Shown: positions 1 through 10,400 of the stretch, piece by piece
Layout: each line of letters opens with the position of its first letter
Position numbering within the stretch: the stretch's first letter is position 1
DNA from: Bradyrhizobium sp. CCBAU 51765
Lineage (GTDB): Bacteria; Pseudomonadota; Alphaproteobacteria; Rhizobiales; Xanthobacteraceae
DNA length: 64,000 nt
Assembly: GCF_015291725.1 (NCBI RefSeq)
Contig: NZ_CP030038.1
Coordinates: 868,001-932,000, forward strand
Reading direction: 5' to 3'
Position numbers and translations under genes: made by a program
Notes under the pieces: generated by a model
What the model was told of the DNA's origin: nothing
Seen by the model: the letters and a program-made list of their open reading frames with translations, nothing else
Database searches by the model: none

Positions 1-1
1 G

Positions 2-1462
2 GATCTCGCGACCGAGTCCGAAGCGCTCGACAAGGCGATCGTCGCCGCGGTGTCGAAGCCGCCCGCCCAGCGCGACGTCGCGGCCGAGCAGCGCAGCCGC
101 GCGCGGATCGCGGCGATCGCAAGCGCGCGCAATGGATTGCAGAAGACGCTCGCCGTCGAGTTTCCCGACTATGCTTCGCTCTCCAACCCGCTGCCTTTGA
201 CGGTGAAGGAGATCCAGCCGCTGCTCTCGGCCGACGAGGCGATGGTGATCTACTCCGTCGTCGACAGCCAGAGCTATGTCGTCGCGATCACGCGCGAGGG
301 CGTCGACTGGAAGGAGATTTCTCTCGGAGCGGATGCGCTGGCGCAGAAGGTGGCCGCCTTCCGCAGGGGGCTGGATGTCGGCAAGGCGCTCGATGCCTCC
401 GGCAAATCGGGACTGTTCGATCTTGCGCTCGCGAGTGAGCTTTATGCCGCGCTGCTCGGCCCGGTCGAGGCGCTGACGAACGACAAGCGCAACCTGCTGA
501 TCGTGCCGTCGGCCGCGCTGACCGCATTGCCGTTTCATCTGCTGGTCACGGAGAAGCCGCAGGCGGCGATCCCGGACAGGCCCGAAGGCTATCGCGATGC
601 CGCCTGGCTGCTGCGGCGGCAGGCCGTCTCGGTACTGCCGTCGGTGATCAGCCTGAAATCGCTGCGCGCCTTTGCCCGCAGGGACCACGGCGTCAAGCCG
701 ATGACCGGTTTCGGCGATCCCGTGTTCAACCCTGCCGCCGAAGGTCCTGCCGACCGGCGCGCCGCGAGCGGCAAGATCGCCGCGCGCAGCATCGCGACGA
801 TGGCCTATGCCGAGTTCTGGCGCGGCGCAGGCGTCGATCGCGCGCGGTTGGCGCAGGCGCTGCCGCAGCTGCCCGACACCGCCGACGAGCTGAATGCGGT
901 GGCGAGGGACGTCGGCGCCGCCGCGGCCGATATCCATCTCGGACGCGATGCCAGCGAAACGACGCTGAAGCGTGCAGCGCTTGCCCAATACGGCATCATC
1001 TATTTTGCCACCCACGGCCTCGTTGCCGGCGACGTCAAGGGACTGGGCGAGCCCTCGCTCGCACTCTCCATTCCGGATCAGCCGTCGGAGCTCGACGACG
1101 GTCTTCTCACCGCGAGCGAAGTGGCCCAGCTCAAGCTCAACGCCGATTGGGTGGTGCTGTCGGCCTGCAACACCATCGCGGGCGACAAGCCCGGCGCCGA
1201 GGCGCTGTCGGGATTGGCACGCTCGTTCTTCTATGCAGGGGCCCGCGCGCTGCTGGTTTCGCATTGGGCCGTGGATTCGGAAGCTGCCACCCGCCTGACC
1301 ACATCGACGTTCGCGCTGCTCAAGAACGAACCAAGGATCGGTCGTGCCGAAGCCTTGCGCCGTGCGATGTTGGCCTATCTCGACGACGCCTCGTCGCCGC
1401 GCAATGCCTATCCTGCGATGTGGGGGCCGTTCGCACTGATCGGTGAAGGTGAGGTCAGGTAG
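2..1462 (+). CDS. CHAT-domain protein, C-terminal part (5' end outside window)
   Basis: The reading frame is open to the left edge, so the GTG at 50 need not be the start and the gene probably begins upstream. The last ~200 residues form a CHAT domain, a caspase-like peptidase fold. I see a His in YFATHG (about residue 323 counted from position 50) and a Cys in VLSACNT (about residue 374), the expected His-Cys dyad. The domain ends with the usual MWGPFALIG. In this family CHAT domains commonly follow TPR repeats, and such proteins often act as proteases in stress or defence pathways; here the N-terminal partner is not visible. The next gene, pckA, is 285 bp away and looks unrelated. Substrate and activity are unknown. 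Confidence 0.85.
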   Translation, partial: DLATESEALDKAIVAAVSKPPAQRDVAAEQRSRARIAAIASARNGLQKTLAVEFPDYASLSNPLPLTVKEIQPLLSADEAMVIYSVVDSQSYVVAITREGVDWKEISLGADALAQKVAAFRRGLDVGKALDASGKSGLFDLALASELYAALLGPVEALTNDKRNLLIVPSAALTALPFHLLVTEKPQAAIPDRPEGYRDAAWLLRRQAVSVLPSVISLKSLRAFARRDHGVKPMTGFGDPVFNPAAEGPADRRAASGKIAARSIATMAYAEFWRGAGVDRARLAQALPQLPDTADELNAVARDVGAAAADIHLGRDASETTLKRAALAQYGIIYFATHGLVAGDVKGLGEPSLALSIPDQPSELDDGLLTASEVAQLKLNADWVVLSACNTIAGDKPGAEALSGLARSFFYAGARALLVSHWAVDSEAATRLTTSTFALLKNEPRIGRAEALRRAMLAYLDDASSPRNAYPAMWGPFALIGEGEVR

Positions 1463-1747
1463 GATTGCGCTGCGGCGATTGTGCATCGCAATAACCCCGA
1501 GTAACGCGCAAACGTGCATTTGGTTGCGCGATCATTCGTACTTTTTCGCCGCGGCTGCTCAGAGCTGTCATGCGCGACGTTTGGCGCGGTCCTTGAATAA
1601 ACCAAATCCTGCGGGATCAGCTTGGCAAGGCCAGCGTTCATGATTATTACGTCGTTCAGCCGAGGCCGAACGGCCCATTGATCAAGGTGACCGTGGTGGC
1701 GCCAAACTTGTCGCGCTGAGTGTCGCGGGTTCTAGGAGGATTCTTTC
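1463..1747 (+). promoter_or_regulatory. Intergenic leader of pckA
   Basis: No convincing gene in these 285 bases. The short frames here have no recognisable product and run against the flanking genes. A strong Shine-Dalgarno sequence (AGGAGGA, 1735-1741) sits 6 nt before the GTG start of pckA. The region should hold the pckA promoter, but I cannot place -35/-10 elements with confidence. Confidence 0.5.
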
Positions 1748-3364
1748 GTGCAAGAGACGGGCGTGCGCAACGGTGCCTTCGGCGCCGACAAATTCGGCTT
1801 AAAGAATCTCAAGCAGGTGCACTGGAATCTCGGTGCGCCGCAACTCTATCAATACTCGCTCGCAGCGGGTGAGGCGGTGCTGTCCGCTGACGGTGCGCTC
1901 TGCGCCGACACGGGCGAGTTCACCGGCCGCAGCCCGAAGGACAAGTTCACGGTCCGTGACGCCACCACCGACAAGAAGATGTGGTGGGCCGGCAACCAGT
2001 CGATCACGGCAGAACAGTTCGAGACGCTCTACCAGGACTTTCTCAAGCACGCCGAAGGCAAGAAGCTGTTCGCGCAGGATCTCTACGGCGGTGCCGACCC
2101 GGCCTACCGGATCAAGACGCGCGTCTTCACCGAGCTCGCCTGGCACTCGCTGTTCATCCGCACGCTGCTGATCCGCCCCGAGGCGATCGAGCTGTCGACC
2201 TTCGTGCCGGAGCTTACCATCATCGACATGCCGAGCTTCCGCGCCGATCCCAAACGCCACGGCTGCCGCTCGGAGAACGTTGTCGCGATCGACTTCGCCC
2301 GCAAGATCGTCCTGATCGGCGGGTCTTATTATGCCGGCGAGATGAAGAAGTCGGTCTTCACCACGCTGAACTACTACCTGCCCGAGCGCGGCGTGATGCC
2401 GATGCACTGCTCGGCCAATGTCGGCGCCAAGGGCGACACCGCGATCTTCTTCGGCCTCTCCGGCACCGGCAAGACCACGCTGTCGGCCGATCCCAACCGC
2501 ACGCTGATCGGCGACGACGAGCACGGCTGGGGCCCGAACGGCGTCTTCAATTTCGAGGGCGGCTGCTATGCCAAGTGCATCAAGCTGTCGAAGGAGGCGG
2601 AGCCCGAGATCTTCGCGGCATCGACCCGCTTCGGCGCGGTGCTCGAGAACTGCGTGCTCGACGAGGACACAAGGGTCGTCGATTTCGACGACGGCTCCAA
2701 GACCGAGAACACGCGCTCGGCCTATCCGCTCGACTTCATCCCGAACGCCTCGCGCACCGGCCGTGCGCCGCAGCCCAAGAACGTGGTGATGCTCGCCGCC
2801 GACGCCTTCGGCGTGCTGCCGCCGATCGCAAAGCTCTCGCCGGCGCAGGCGATGTATCACTTCCTCTCCGGCTACACCGCCAAGGTCGCGGGCACCGAGC
2901 GCGGTCTCGGCAACGAGCCGCAGCCGGAATTCTCGACCTGCTTCGGCTCGCCGTTCCTGCCGCTCGATCCCAGCGTCTACGGCAACATGCTGCGTGACCT
3001 GATCGCCCAGCACAATGTCGATTGCTGGCTTGTCAACACCGGCTGGACCGGCGGCAAGTATGGCGTCGGCTCGCGCATGCCGATCAAGGTGACGCGCGCG
3101 CTGCTCACCGCCGCGCTCGACGGTTCGCTCCGCAACGTCGAATTCCGCACCGACAAATATTTCGGCTTCGCGGTCCCGACCGCGCTGCCGGGCGTGCCTC
3201 ACGAGATCCTCAACCCGGTCAACACCTGGAAGGACAAGGAGGAGTTCGACAAGACGGCCCGCGCGCTGGTCGGCATGTTCCAGAAGAACTTCGCCAAGTT
3301 CGAAGCCCAGGTCGACGCCGAAGTGCGCGCCGCCGCGCCGGACTTGAAGCTTGCGGCGGAGTAA
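1748..3364 (+). CDS. pckA: Phosphoenolpyruvate carboxykinase (ATP)
   Basis: Converts oxaloacetate and ATP to phosphoenolpyruvate, CO2 and ADP; a cytoplasmic enzyme of gluconeogenesis from C4-dicarboxylates. The 538 residues match the usual length of the ATP-dependent family. Visible signatures are [10 protein letters not shown] near the N terminus (substrate-binding Arg), the kinase P-loop GLSGTGKTT (about residue 240) followed by the metal-binding IGDDEHGW, and NTGWTGG in the C-terminal half. The GTG start is chosen because AGGAGGA lies 6 nt upstream. A strong terminator follows 22 nt after the stop, so the gene is probably monocistronic. In rhizobia the enzyme supports growth on succinate and malate. 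Confidence 0.97.
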   Translation: MQETGVRNGAFGADKFGLKNLKQVHWNLGAPQLYQYSLAAGEAVLSADGALCADTGEFTGRSPKDKFTVRDATTDKKMWWAGNQSITAEQFETLYQDFLKHAEGKKLFAQDLYGGADPAYRIKTRVFTELAWHSLFIRTLLIRPEAIELSTFVPELTIIDMPSFRADPKRHGCRSENVVAIDFARKIVLIGGSYYAGEMKKSVFTTLNYYLPERGVMPMHCSANVGAKGDTAIFFGLSGTGKTTLSADPNRTLIGDDEHGWGPNGVFNFEGGCYAKCIKLSKEAEPEIFAASTRFGAVLENCVLDEDTRVVDFDDGSKTENTRSAYPLDFIPNASRTGRAPQPKNVVMLAADAFGVLPPIAKLSPAQAMYHFLSGYTAKVAGTERGLGNEPQPEFSTCFGSPFLPLDPSVYGNMLRDLIAQHNVDCWLVNTGWTGGKYGVGSRMPIKVTRALLTAALDGSLRNVEFRTDKYFGFAVPTALPGVPHEILNPVNTWKDKEEFDKTARALVGMFQKNFAKFEAQVDAEVRAAAPDLKLAAE

Positions 3365-3386
3365 GCGCTCTGTCTTCAATGCAACG

Positions 3387-3416
3387 GGGCGGCCGCGAGG
3401 CCGCCCTTTTTGTTTT
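3387..3416 (+). terminator. Rho-independent terminator of pckA
   Basis: A perfect 8-bp GC stem (GGGCGGCC 3387-3394 with GGCCGCCC 3399-3406), tetraloop GCGA, then a T-rich tract (TTTTTGTTTT). It lies 22 nt after the pckA stop codon. Confidence 0.93.
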
Positions 3417-3445
3417 GTGGCGCGAGCGCGAACCGCACCCTCGGT

Positions 3446-3587
3446 GTCGTCCCCGCGAAGGCGGGGCCCATAACCCCAGGGAGAAGTTGTTGCGCGAGCT
3501 GGCAACGCCGAGTCCTCGTCAAACCACATCCTGTGGCTATGGGGTGCCGGATCTGCGCTCCGCTTCGCTGCGCTTGTCCGGGACGAC
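3446..3587. repeat. Interspersed repeat bounded by GTCGTCCC/GGGACGAC
   Basis: A 142-bp non-coding element whose ends are exact inverted copies (GTCGTCCC at 3446-3453, GGGACGAC at 3580-3587). It contains an inner palindrome, CCCCGC-GAAG-GCGGGG. Its text resembles dispersed repeats of Bradyrhizobium chromosomes (recollection of the genus, not searched). It fills the gap between pckA and the thioesterase gene. Confidence 0.6.
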
Positions 3588-3595
3588 GAGTGTGG

Positions 3596-4411
3596 CTACG
3601 CCTTGAAATACGCGATCTGTGTCGTGGTCGCGAGCAGCCGGCCCTTCGGCGACCACAGCTCGGCGTTCTGGTCGGCGTAGCTCTTGTGCATGATCTTGGA
3701 ATCCGCCGTCGCGAGCACGCGCGTGATGTCTTCCGCCGCGAGCTCTGCGCTGTCGGTGTGGAAATAGGTCGTCAGCGACACCGTGCCGAACGGCACCAGC
3801 TCGCGGCGCGCGTGGAAGATGCGGCCGAAGAAGGCATCGGACATCGACATCAGCGACAGCATGTCGAGCTTGCGCGGCGTGCGGTCGCTGATCCAGATCT
3901 TGGAGTAGGTGCTGGCGAGCTCGGGCTGCGGCGGGCCGATGCGCATCTCGCCCTCGACGAAGCGGAATTCGTACTGGTTGGCCCACGACGCCGATATTTT
4001 GGGAAACGGCATCGTCTCCTCGAACGGCTTTGTTTCAGGATATTGCGCCACCCGGTGTTCCCAGGATGGCCGCCGCTCGGCGAACACCGCGGTGGCGAGC
4101 GTCGCGACCTCGCCGCCGCCCTGGCTGAGCTCGACGCTCCAGTGCTGGCTGGAGCGGTTGGCCTTCACCAGCCGCACGTCCAGATCGAACGGGCCCTTGG
4201 CGATCGGCGCGCAGTAATTGACGGTCAGCGCGAGCGGATCGCCGGCGGCCTGCGGATGCTCGATCAGCGCCCGCAAGATGGTGGCGGCGGTGGCGCCGCC
4301 GAACGGCCCGACGAAGGCCCAATAGTCGTCGCTGGTGTGCCCCTGCCAGCTCGAGTCACCGGCGGTGACACGCGTGGCCTCGTCGAAGGGGTGCGGGAGC
4401 TTGGCGTGCAT
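3596..4411 (-). CDS. TesB-like acyl-CoA thioesterase family protein
   Basis: A 271-residue protein of the double-hotdog thioesterase-like superfamily (TesB/4HBT_3 type), expected to hydrolyse acyl-CoA thioesters in the cytoplasm. The N-terminal hotdog half includes FVGPFGGATAATILRA, the segment that opens this family, then a core with APIAKGPFDLDV. The C-terminal half holds ISDRTPRKLDMLSLMSMSDAFFGRIF and SLTTYFHTDSAEL. The start at 4411 (MHAKLPHPFDE) is preferred; a longer frame reaches 4459 but runs into the palindromic repeat at 4434-4515. The gene stands alone between repeats. The natural substrate cannot be told from sequence. Confidence 0.82.
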   Translation of the reverse strand: MHAKLPHPFDEATRVTAGDSSWQGHTSDDYWAFVGPFGGATAATILRALIEHPQAAGDPLALTVNYCAPIAKGPFDLDVRLVKANRSSQHWSVELSQGGGEVATLATAVFAERRPSWEHRVAQYPETKPFEETMPFPKISASWANQYEFRFVEGEMRIGPPQPELASTYSKIWISDRTPRKLDMLSLMSMSDAFFGRIFHARRELVPFGTVSLTTYFHTDSAELAAEDITRVLATADSKIMHKSYADQNAELWSPKGRLLATTTQIAYFKA

Positions 4412-4433
4412 GGGAGTCCTCGGTGTCTCCCCG

Positions 4434-4515
4434 CCGTCATTGCGAGCGCAGCGAAGCAATCCAGACTGTCTCCGCGGAAAGATTCTGGATTGCTTCGCTG
4501 CGCTCGCAATGACGG
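4434..4515. repeat. Perfect 32-bp inverted repeat (REP-type palindrome)
   Basis: The arm at 4434-4465 is an exact reverse complement of 4484-4515, with an 18-nt loop. The arms begin CCGTCATTGCGAGCGCAGCG, a dispersed palindromic motif I recognise from Bradyrhizobium-type genomes. It lies just upstream of the thioesterase start and downstream of glgP. Confidence 0.9.
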
Positions 4516-4583
4516 GGTTCGAGGTGGCGGCGTCGGTTCACCGACCCCGCTTTGGGGATGATGGCAATCATATCATCATCCGC

Positions 4584-4609
4584 CCTGCGAGATGCAATAA
4601 CCTCGCAGG
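4584..4609. other. Stem-loop downstream of glgP
   Basis: Perfect 8-bp arms CCTGCGAG (4584-4591) and CTCGCAGG (4602-4609) around a 10-nt spacer, 26 bp beyond the glgP stop. No T-run follows on the minus strand, so it could be a 3' stabilising hairpin or part of the adjacent repeat rather than a classic terminator. Confidence 0.45.
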
Positions 4610-4634
4610 TAACGCCGTTTCACGCCGCGGAAAA

Positions 4635-7160
<2,526 letters not shown>

Positions 7161-7355
7161 TTCCTGGGTCGAAAGAACTCTTACCAATCTACGCGTCCTG
7201 CCCTTGCACCGGAACTGCCGCCCGTGCGGTCGTGCACTGCGCTGGCGCAAATTTATGCAAGGAACGGGCCGAGTTGGGAACCCGGGCGAGCACGGAGAAA
7301 CCGGGATTCGGTGCTAGATTACGCAAGATTCAGCCATCAGTGTGGAGGAGACCCC

Positions 7356-7613
7356 ATGAGACTGCTGATACGACTGCTGACGCGACTGCCGATCGAAATC
7401 GCCGCTGCGGCCCTGCTCGTCGTCTGCATCAGCGCCTCGGGCGCGGCGTTTGCCGCCGGCAAGTCCGGTCGCAGTGCCGACGGTCTCAGTTGTGGATTCA
7501 CGGTCCCGCAGAATGCGTCGCCGGCAGCCCGATGCGCCGCGATCAAGCGCCAATGCGGCGGCAAGTTCTACGCAAATGCGTGCGGCGACAAGCTGCTGTC
7601 CGCGGCGAATTAA
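7356..7613 (+). CDS. Small secreted cysteine-containing protein, unknown function
   Basis: An 85-residue protein. ATG 7356 is chosen because GGAGGAG lies 6-7 nt upstream and the next ~35 residues form a clear signal peptide: basic start MRLLIRLLTRLP, a hydrophobic core IAAAALLVV, and a likely AFA|AG cleavage site. The mature part is only about 50 residues, with four cysteines (LSCGF, ARCAA, RQCGG, NACGD) that could form two disulfides. I do not recognise a family. It is divergent from glgP and convergent with the LysR gene. Confidence 0.7.
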   Translation: MRLLIRLLTRLPIEIAAAALLVVCISASGAAFAAGKSGRSADGLSCGFTVPQNASPAARCAAIKRQCGGKFYANACGDKLLSAAN

Positions 7614-7636
7614 GCGCCGCCGGAGATCCGGCGGAC

Positions 7637-8500
7637 TCAAGCCGCCTTCGTCTGCACCGTGTCGCAAAACTCCGCGAGACGATTCGCAAGCCGCAGCGTT
7701 GCCGGGCTCGCATTCGGCGAAGCCATCAGTGCGAGCTCGGTCTTGTTGATCGGCGCAAAGCCTTCCTTCGCCGTCAGCACGCGGTGCTCGGACTGGATCG
7801 ACATCTCCGACAGGATGCTCAGGCCCATGCCGGCGGCGACGGCGGCCTGGATGCCGGCGAGATTCGATGACGTATAGGCGGTGTGCCAGGCGCGGCCGGC
7901 GCTTTCCAGCGCGTGGATGGCGCCGGCACGATAGAGGCAGCCGAGCGGAAAGCCGATCAGCGGCACCGACGACACGTTGACGTCGACCGGATGGCTCTTG
8001 CTGGTGACCCAGTGCACCCGCTCGGGCCACACCGCGATCGCGTCCTTTCCGCCGGCCTCGCGCTTGTAGAGCGCAAGATCGAGCTCGCCGCGTTCGAGAT
8101 CGCGGGCCAGGTGCTTGCTCTGGTCGGCGCGCACGTCGAGCCGCAGGCCCGGATGCGAGCGCGAGAACGCACCCAACAATCTGGGCAGCCGGTACGCCGC
8201 GAAATCCTCGGGGATGCCGAGCCGGATCGCGCCTTCGCTGTCAGGCTGGCGCAGCACGTCGCGCGCCTCCTCGGCGAGCGAGAGCAATCGGCGCGCATAG
8301 GAGAGCAGCCGCTCGCCGGCCTCGGTCGGCCGCACGTCCTTGCCGTCGCGGTGCAGCAGCAGCTGGCCGACATCCTCCTCCAGCCGCTTGATCTGCTGGC
8401 TCACGGTCGATTGCGTGCGGTGGACGCGGGCGCCGGCGCGGGTGAAGCCGCCGGCCTCGACCACCGAGACGAAGCTGCGCAGGAGCTCCAGATCGAGCAT
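7637..8500 (-). CDS. LysR-family transcriptional regulator
   Basis: A 287-residue LTTR. The N-terminal winged helix-turn-helix covers residues 1-60 (LDLELLRSFVSVVEAGGFTRAG...STVSQQIKRLEEDVG), followed by a substrate-binding-like effector domain (AIRLGIPEDFAAYRLPRLL). ATG 8500 is chosen because GGAGG lies 5 nt upstream and the HTH begins at once; the frame extends to 8542 without added homology. It is divergent from the EamA transporter gene 100 bp away, the classic layout in which an LTTR controls its neighbour, with a dyad at 8539-8557 as likely operator. The effector is unknown. Confidence 0.92.
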   Translation of the reverse strand: MLDLELLRSFVSVVEAGGFTRAGARVHRTQSTVSQQIKRLEEDVGQLLLHRDGKDVRPTEAGERLLSYARRLLSLAEEARDVLRQPDSEGAIRLGIPEDFAAYRLPRLLGAFSRSHPGLRLDVRADQSKHLARDLERGELDLALYKREAGGKDAIAVWPERVHWVTSKSHPVDVNVSSVPLIGFPLGCLYRAGAIHALESAGRAWHTAYTSSNLAGIQAAVAAGMGLSILSEMSIQSEHRVLTAKEGFAPINKTELALMASPNASPATLRLANRLAEFCDTVQTKAA

Positions 8501-8538
8501 GCCGGCCTCCATTTGAAAATCCACTGACATTGAGTTAA

Positions 8539-8557
8539 TCATTTAATTTCCAAATGA
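8539..8557. promoter_or_regulatory. Candidate LysR operator
   Basis: An interrupted dyad TCATTT-N7-AAATGA in an AT-rich patch between the divergent LysR and EamA genes. Its size and symmetry fit a LysR-type binding site. The binding protein is inferred from position only. Confidence 0.5.
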
Positions 8558-8573
8558 CAAGCCGCCTCTCTAG

Positions 8574-8601
8574 ATGAGGGCATTCTGGAGAATGCCCTCA
8601 T
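8574..8601 (+). promoter_or_regulatory. Perfect hairpin overlapping the EamA start codon
   Basis: The 13-bp arms (8574-8586 and 8589-8601) are exact reverse complements separated by only GG. The right arm contains the first two bases of the start codon (ATG 8600). The Shine-Dalgarno GGAG (8587-8590) lies in the loop and first base pairs. In RNA this would bury the ribosome site; in DNA it is a strong symmetric operator candidate. Confidence 0.65.
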
Positions 8602-9511
8602 GTCGCTCGCCTCCTCGATTTCGGTCCCGCGCAGCCGATTCAACACATTGCCGTTTGCCGTCGGCCTGTTCTGCCTGCTCTGGAGCTACGCCTTCATCGC
8701 CGGCAAGATCGGGGTCACCCATTGCCCGCCGCTAATCCTGCTCGCCGCGCGTTTCTCGCTCGCCGGCATCCTGATCCTGGGCGCGACGCTGATCCGCGGC
8801 GACGGCTGGTCGTTGTCCTGGCGCGACGCCGCCATCTTCGCCGTGCTCGGCATCGCCAACAACGCGCTCTATCTCGGCCTCGGCTATACCGGGCTGCAAT
8901 CGGTCTCCGCAGGTCTCGGCGGGCTGATCGTCTCGGCCAATCCGGTGTTCACGGCGGCGCTCGCAGCGATCCTGCTCGGCGAAGGCATGACCTGGCGCAA
9001 GGCGAGCGGCCTCCTGCTCGGCGTGATCGGCGTGACGGCGATCGTCTGGCACCGCCTCTCGGTCGGCACCGATTCCCTGCACGGCATCGTCTTCACGCTG
9101 GCCTCACTGGCCTCGCTCGTGGCCGGCACCATCCTGTTCAAGCTGCTGGCGCCGAAGGGGTCGTTGTGGATCGGCAACGGCGTGCAGAACCTCGCCGCGG
9201 GCATCGTGCTGACGCCGGTCGCACTCACCTTCGCCGACATCCATGCGATCGACTATACGCCGAGCCTGATCGGCGCCTTCGCCTTCCTCGTGCTCGGCGG
9301 CTCGATCCTCGCCTATTGGCTCTGGTTTCACCTGCTGAAGGTGTGCGGCGCCACCGCCGCCAGCGCCTATCATTTCCTGATGCCGCCGCTCGGCATGCTG
9401 TTCGCCTTCCTCGTGCTCGGCGAGCACGTCGAGGCGCGGGACCTGCTCGGCATCATTCCGGTCGCGCTCGGCATCTATCTGGTGACGCGGCCGGCGAAGG
9501 CGGTGGCGTGA
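8600..9511 (+). CDS. EamA-family (DMT) transporter
   Basis: A 303-residue inner-membrane protein with ten predicted membrane helices in two EamA halves (roughly residues 15-145 and 158-295). It belongs to the drug/metabolite transporter superfamily, which usually exports amino acids, their derivatives or other small metabolites. The first half includes FCLLWSYAFIAGKIGV and the second ends LVLGEHVEARDLLGIIPVALGIYLV. The start at 8600 is set by GGAG 9 nt upstream. It is divergent from a LysR gene that probably controls it. Start and SD are inside a perfect hairpin, so translation may be controlled. The substrate cannot be read from sequence. Confidence 0.9.
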   Translation: MSLASSISVPRSRFNTLPFAVGLFCLLWSYAFIAGKIGVTHCPPLILLAARFSLAGILILGATLIRGDGWSLSWRDAAIFAVLGIANNALYLGLGYTGLQSVSAGLGGLIVSANPVFTAALAAILLGEGMTWRKASGLLLGVIGVTAIVWHRLSVGTDSLHGIVFTLASLASLVAGTILFKLLAPKGSLWIGNGVQNLAAGIVLTPVALTFADIHAIDYTPSLIGAFAFLVLGGSILAYWLWFHLLKVCGATAASAYHFLMPPLGMLFAFLVLGEHVEARDLLGIIPVALGIYLVTRPAKAVA

Positions 9512-9521
9512 GCTCAGCCTT

Positions 9522-9607
9522 CGTCATGGCCGGGCTTGACGCGGCCATCCACGTCTTCGTTGCCGCGCGCAAGAACGTGGATGCCCGGGACAAGCCCGGG
9601 CATGACG
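9522..9607. repeat. REP-like palindrome, family A copy 1
   Basis: An 86-bp imperfect palindrome running from CGTCATGGCCGGGCTTG to CAAGCCCGGGCATGACG. Related copies occur at 11561-11645, 15646-15732 (opposite orientation) and 58892-58977. It sits between the EamA gene and the TIGR02186 gene, which converge here. Confidence 0.88.
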
Positions 9608-9629
9608 GCGACGAGGCAGCATGCGCCCA

Positions 9630-10400
9630 TCAATCCTTCCTGAACACGATCGACGCCATCCAGCCCGTCATCAGCGCCATCGCCACCGTGGCCAGACCGT
9701 ACAGAAACCCGTTGTGCCGCGCCGTGGTGGCCACGAACTGCTCGAATCCGACCTTGACGATCTCGAACGCGGTCTCGGTCTTGCCGATGAATGCGCCGTT
9801 CGCAAACAGCTTGATCTCGATCTCATAGGTCCCGATCGGCACCTCCGCGGGCAGGGGAATGCCGGTGCGGAACAGCGTTGGTGTCAGGAACGTCACCGCG
9901 CTCGGATCCTCGCGATAGAGGCCGCGCTGGGTGCGCAAGCGAATGAAGGCCGAGCGGAACGCGTCGTTCGGCACCACGTCGGCGTAATCGCCGCCGACCC
10001 GCTGCGTCAGCAGCACGTTGTTGAGCCCGATCTGCTGCCGCCGGGCGATCTCGGGCGAGGTGATCGCATCGAAGGGGCGGTTGGCAAACAGCGCCAGATA
10101 GCTCGGCACCTGCAGGAACTGCCGGTAGTCGGTGTTGATCCAGATGCCGAAGGTGCGTTCCTTGCGCCGTGTCACCATGTCGGCGCGCGGGCCCCTCACG
10201 GTGACGACGAGATCGTAAGCCGTGCGGTCGGCCGGCGTCGTGGCGTCCCTCTCGACCGAGCCGAACAGCACCAGCTCCTCGCCGGAATAGTTCGGTGTCA
10301 CCGTGACGCGGTGGTTGGAGACCGACACGATCAGCCGCTCGGCCCGCGCAGCGCCGCCGAGCAGCAGGACGAGAGCGATGGTGAGAAGCGTGCGCGTCAT
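9630..10400 (-). CDS. TIGR02186 family protein, probably membrane-anchored
   Basis: A 256-residue conserved protein without known function. The N terminus is a signal peptide (MTRTLLTIALVLLLGGAARA), followed by a beta-rich exported region (RLIVSVSNHRVTVTPNYSGEE...). A single C-terminal helix (GFLYGLATVAMALMTGWMASIVF) would anchor it in the inner membrane with most of the chain in the periplasm. Its start ATG overlaps the stop codon of the upstream TauE gene (10397-10400, ATGA), so the two are translationally coupled. I recall this family beside TauE/SafE genes in alphaproteobacteria, which suggests an accessory role in anion export. That link is inferred. Confidence 0.8.
   Translation of the reverse strand: MTRTLLTIALVLLLGGAARAERLIVSVSNHRVTVTPNYSGEELVLFGSVERDATTPADRTAYDLVVTVRGPRADMVTRRKERTFGIWINTDYRQFLQVPSYLALFANRPFDAITSPEIARRQQIGLNNVLLTQRVGGDYADVVPNDAFRSAFIRLRTQRGLYREDPSAVTFLTPTLFRTGIPLPAEVPIGTYEIEIKLFANGAFIGKTETAFEIVKVGFEQFVATTARHNGFLYGLATVAMALMTGWMASIVFRKD

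Noticed and set aside
1678..1690. TTGATCAA near the pckA start as an FNR box
   Set aside because: It lacks the 4-base spacer of TTGAT-N4-ATCAA; it is only a short self-complementary 8-mer.
1799..3529. Long minus-strand frame (576 codons) opposite pckA
   Set aside because: It mirrors pckA, is rich in Arg/Gly/Ala without any known motif, and is typical of antisense shadows in high-GC DNA.
7883..8527. Plus-strand frame of 214 codons over the LysR gene
   Set aside because: Antisense shadow; the minus strand encodes a full HTH and effector domain with a good ribosome site.
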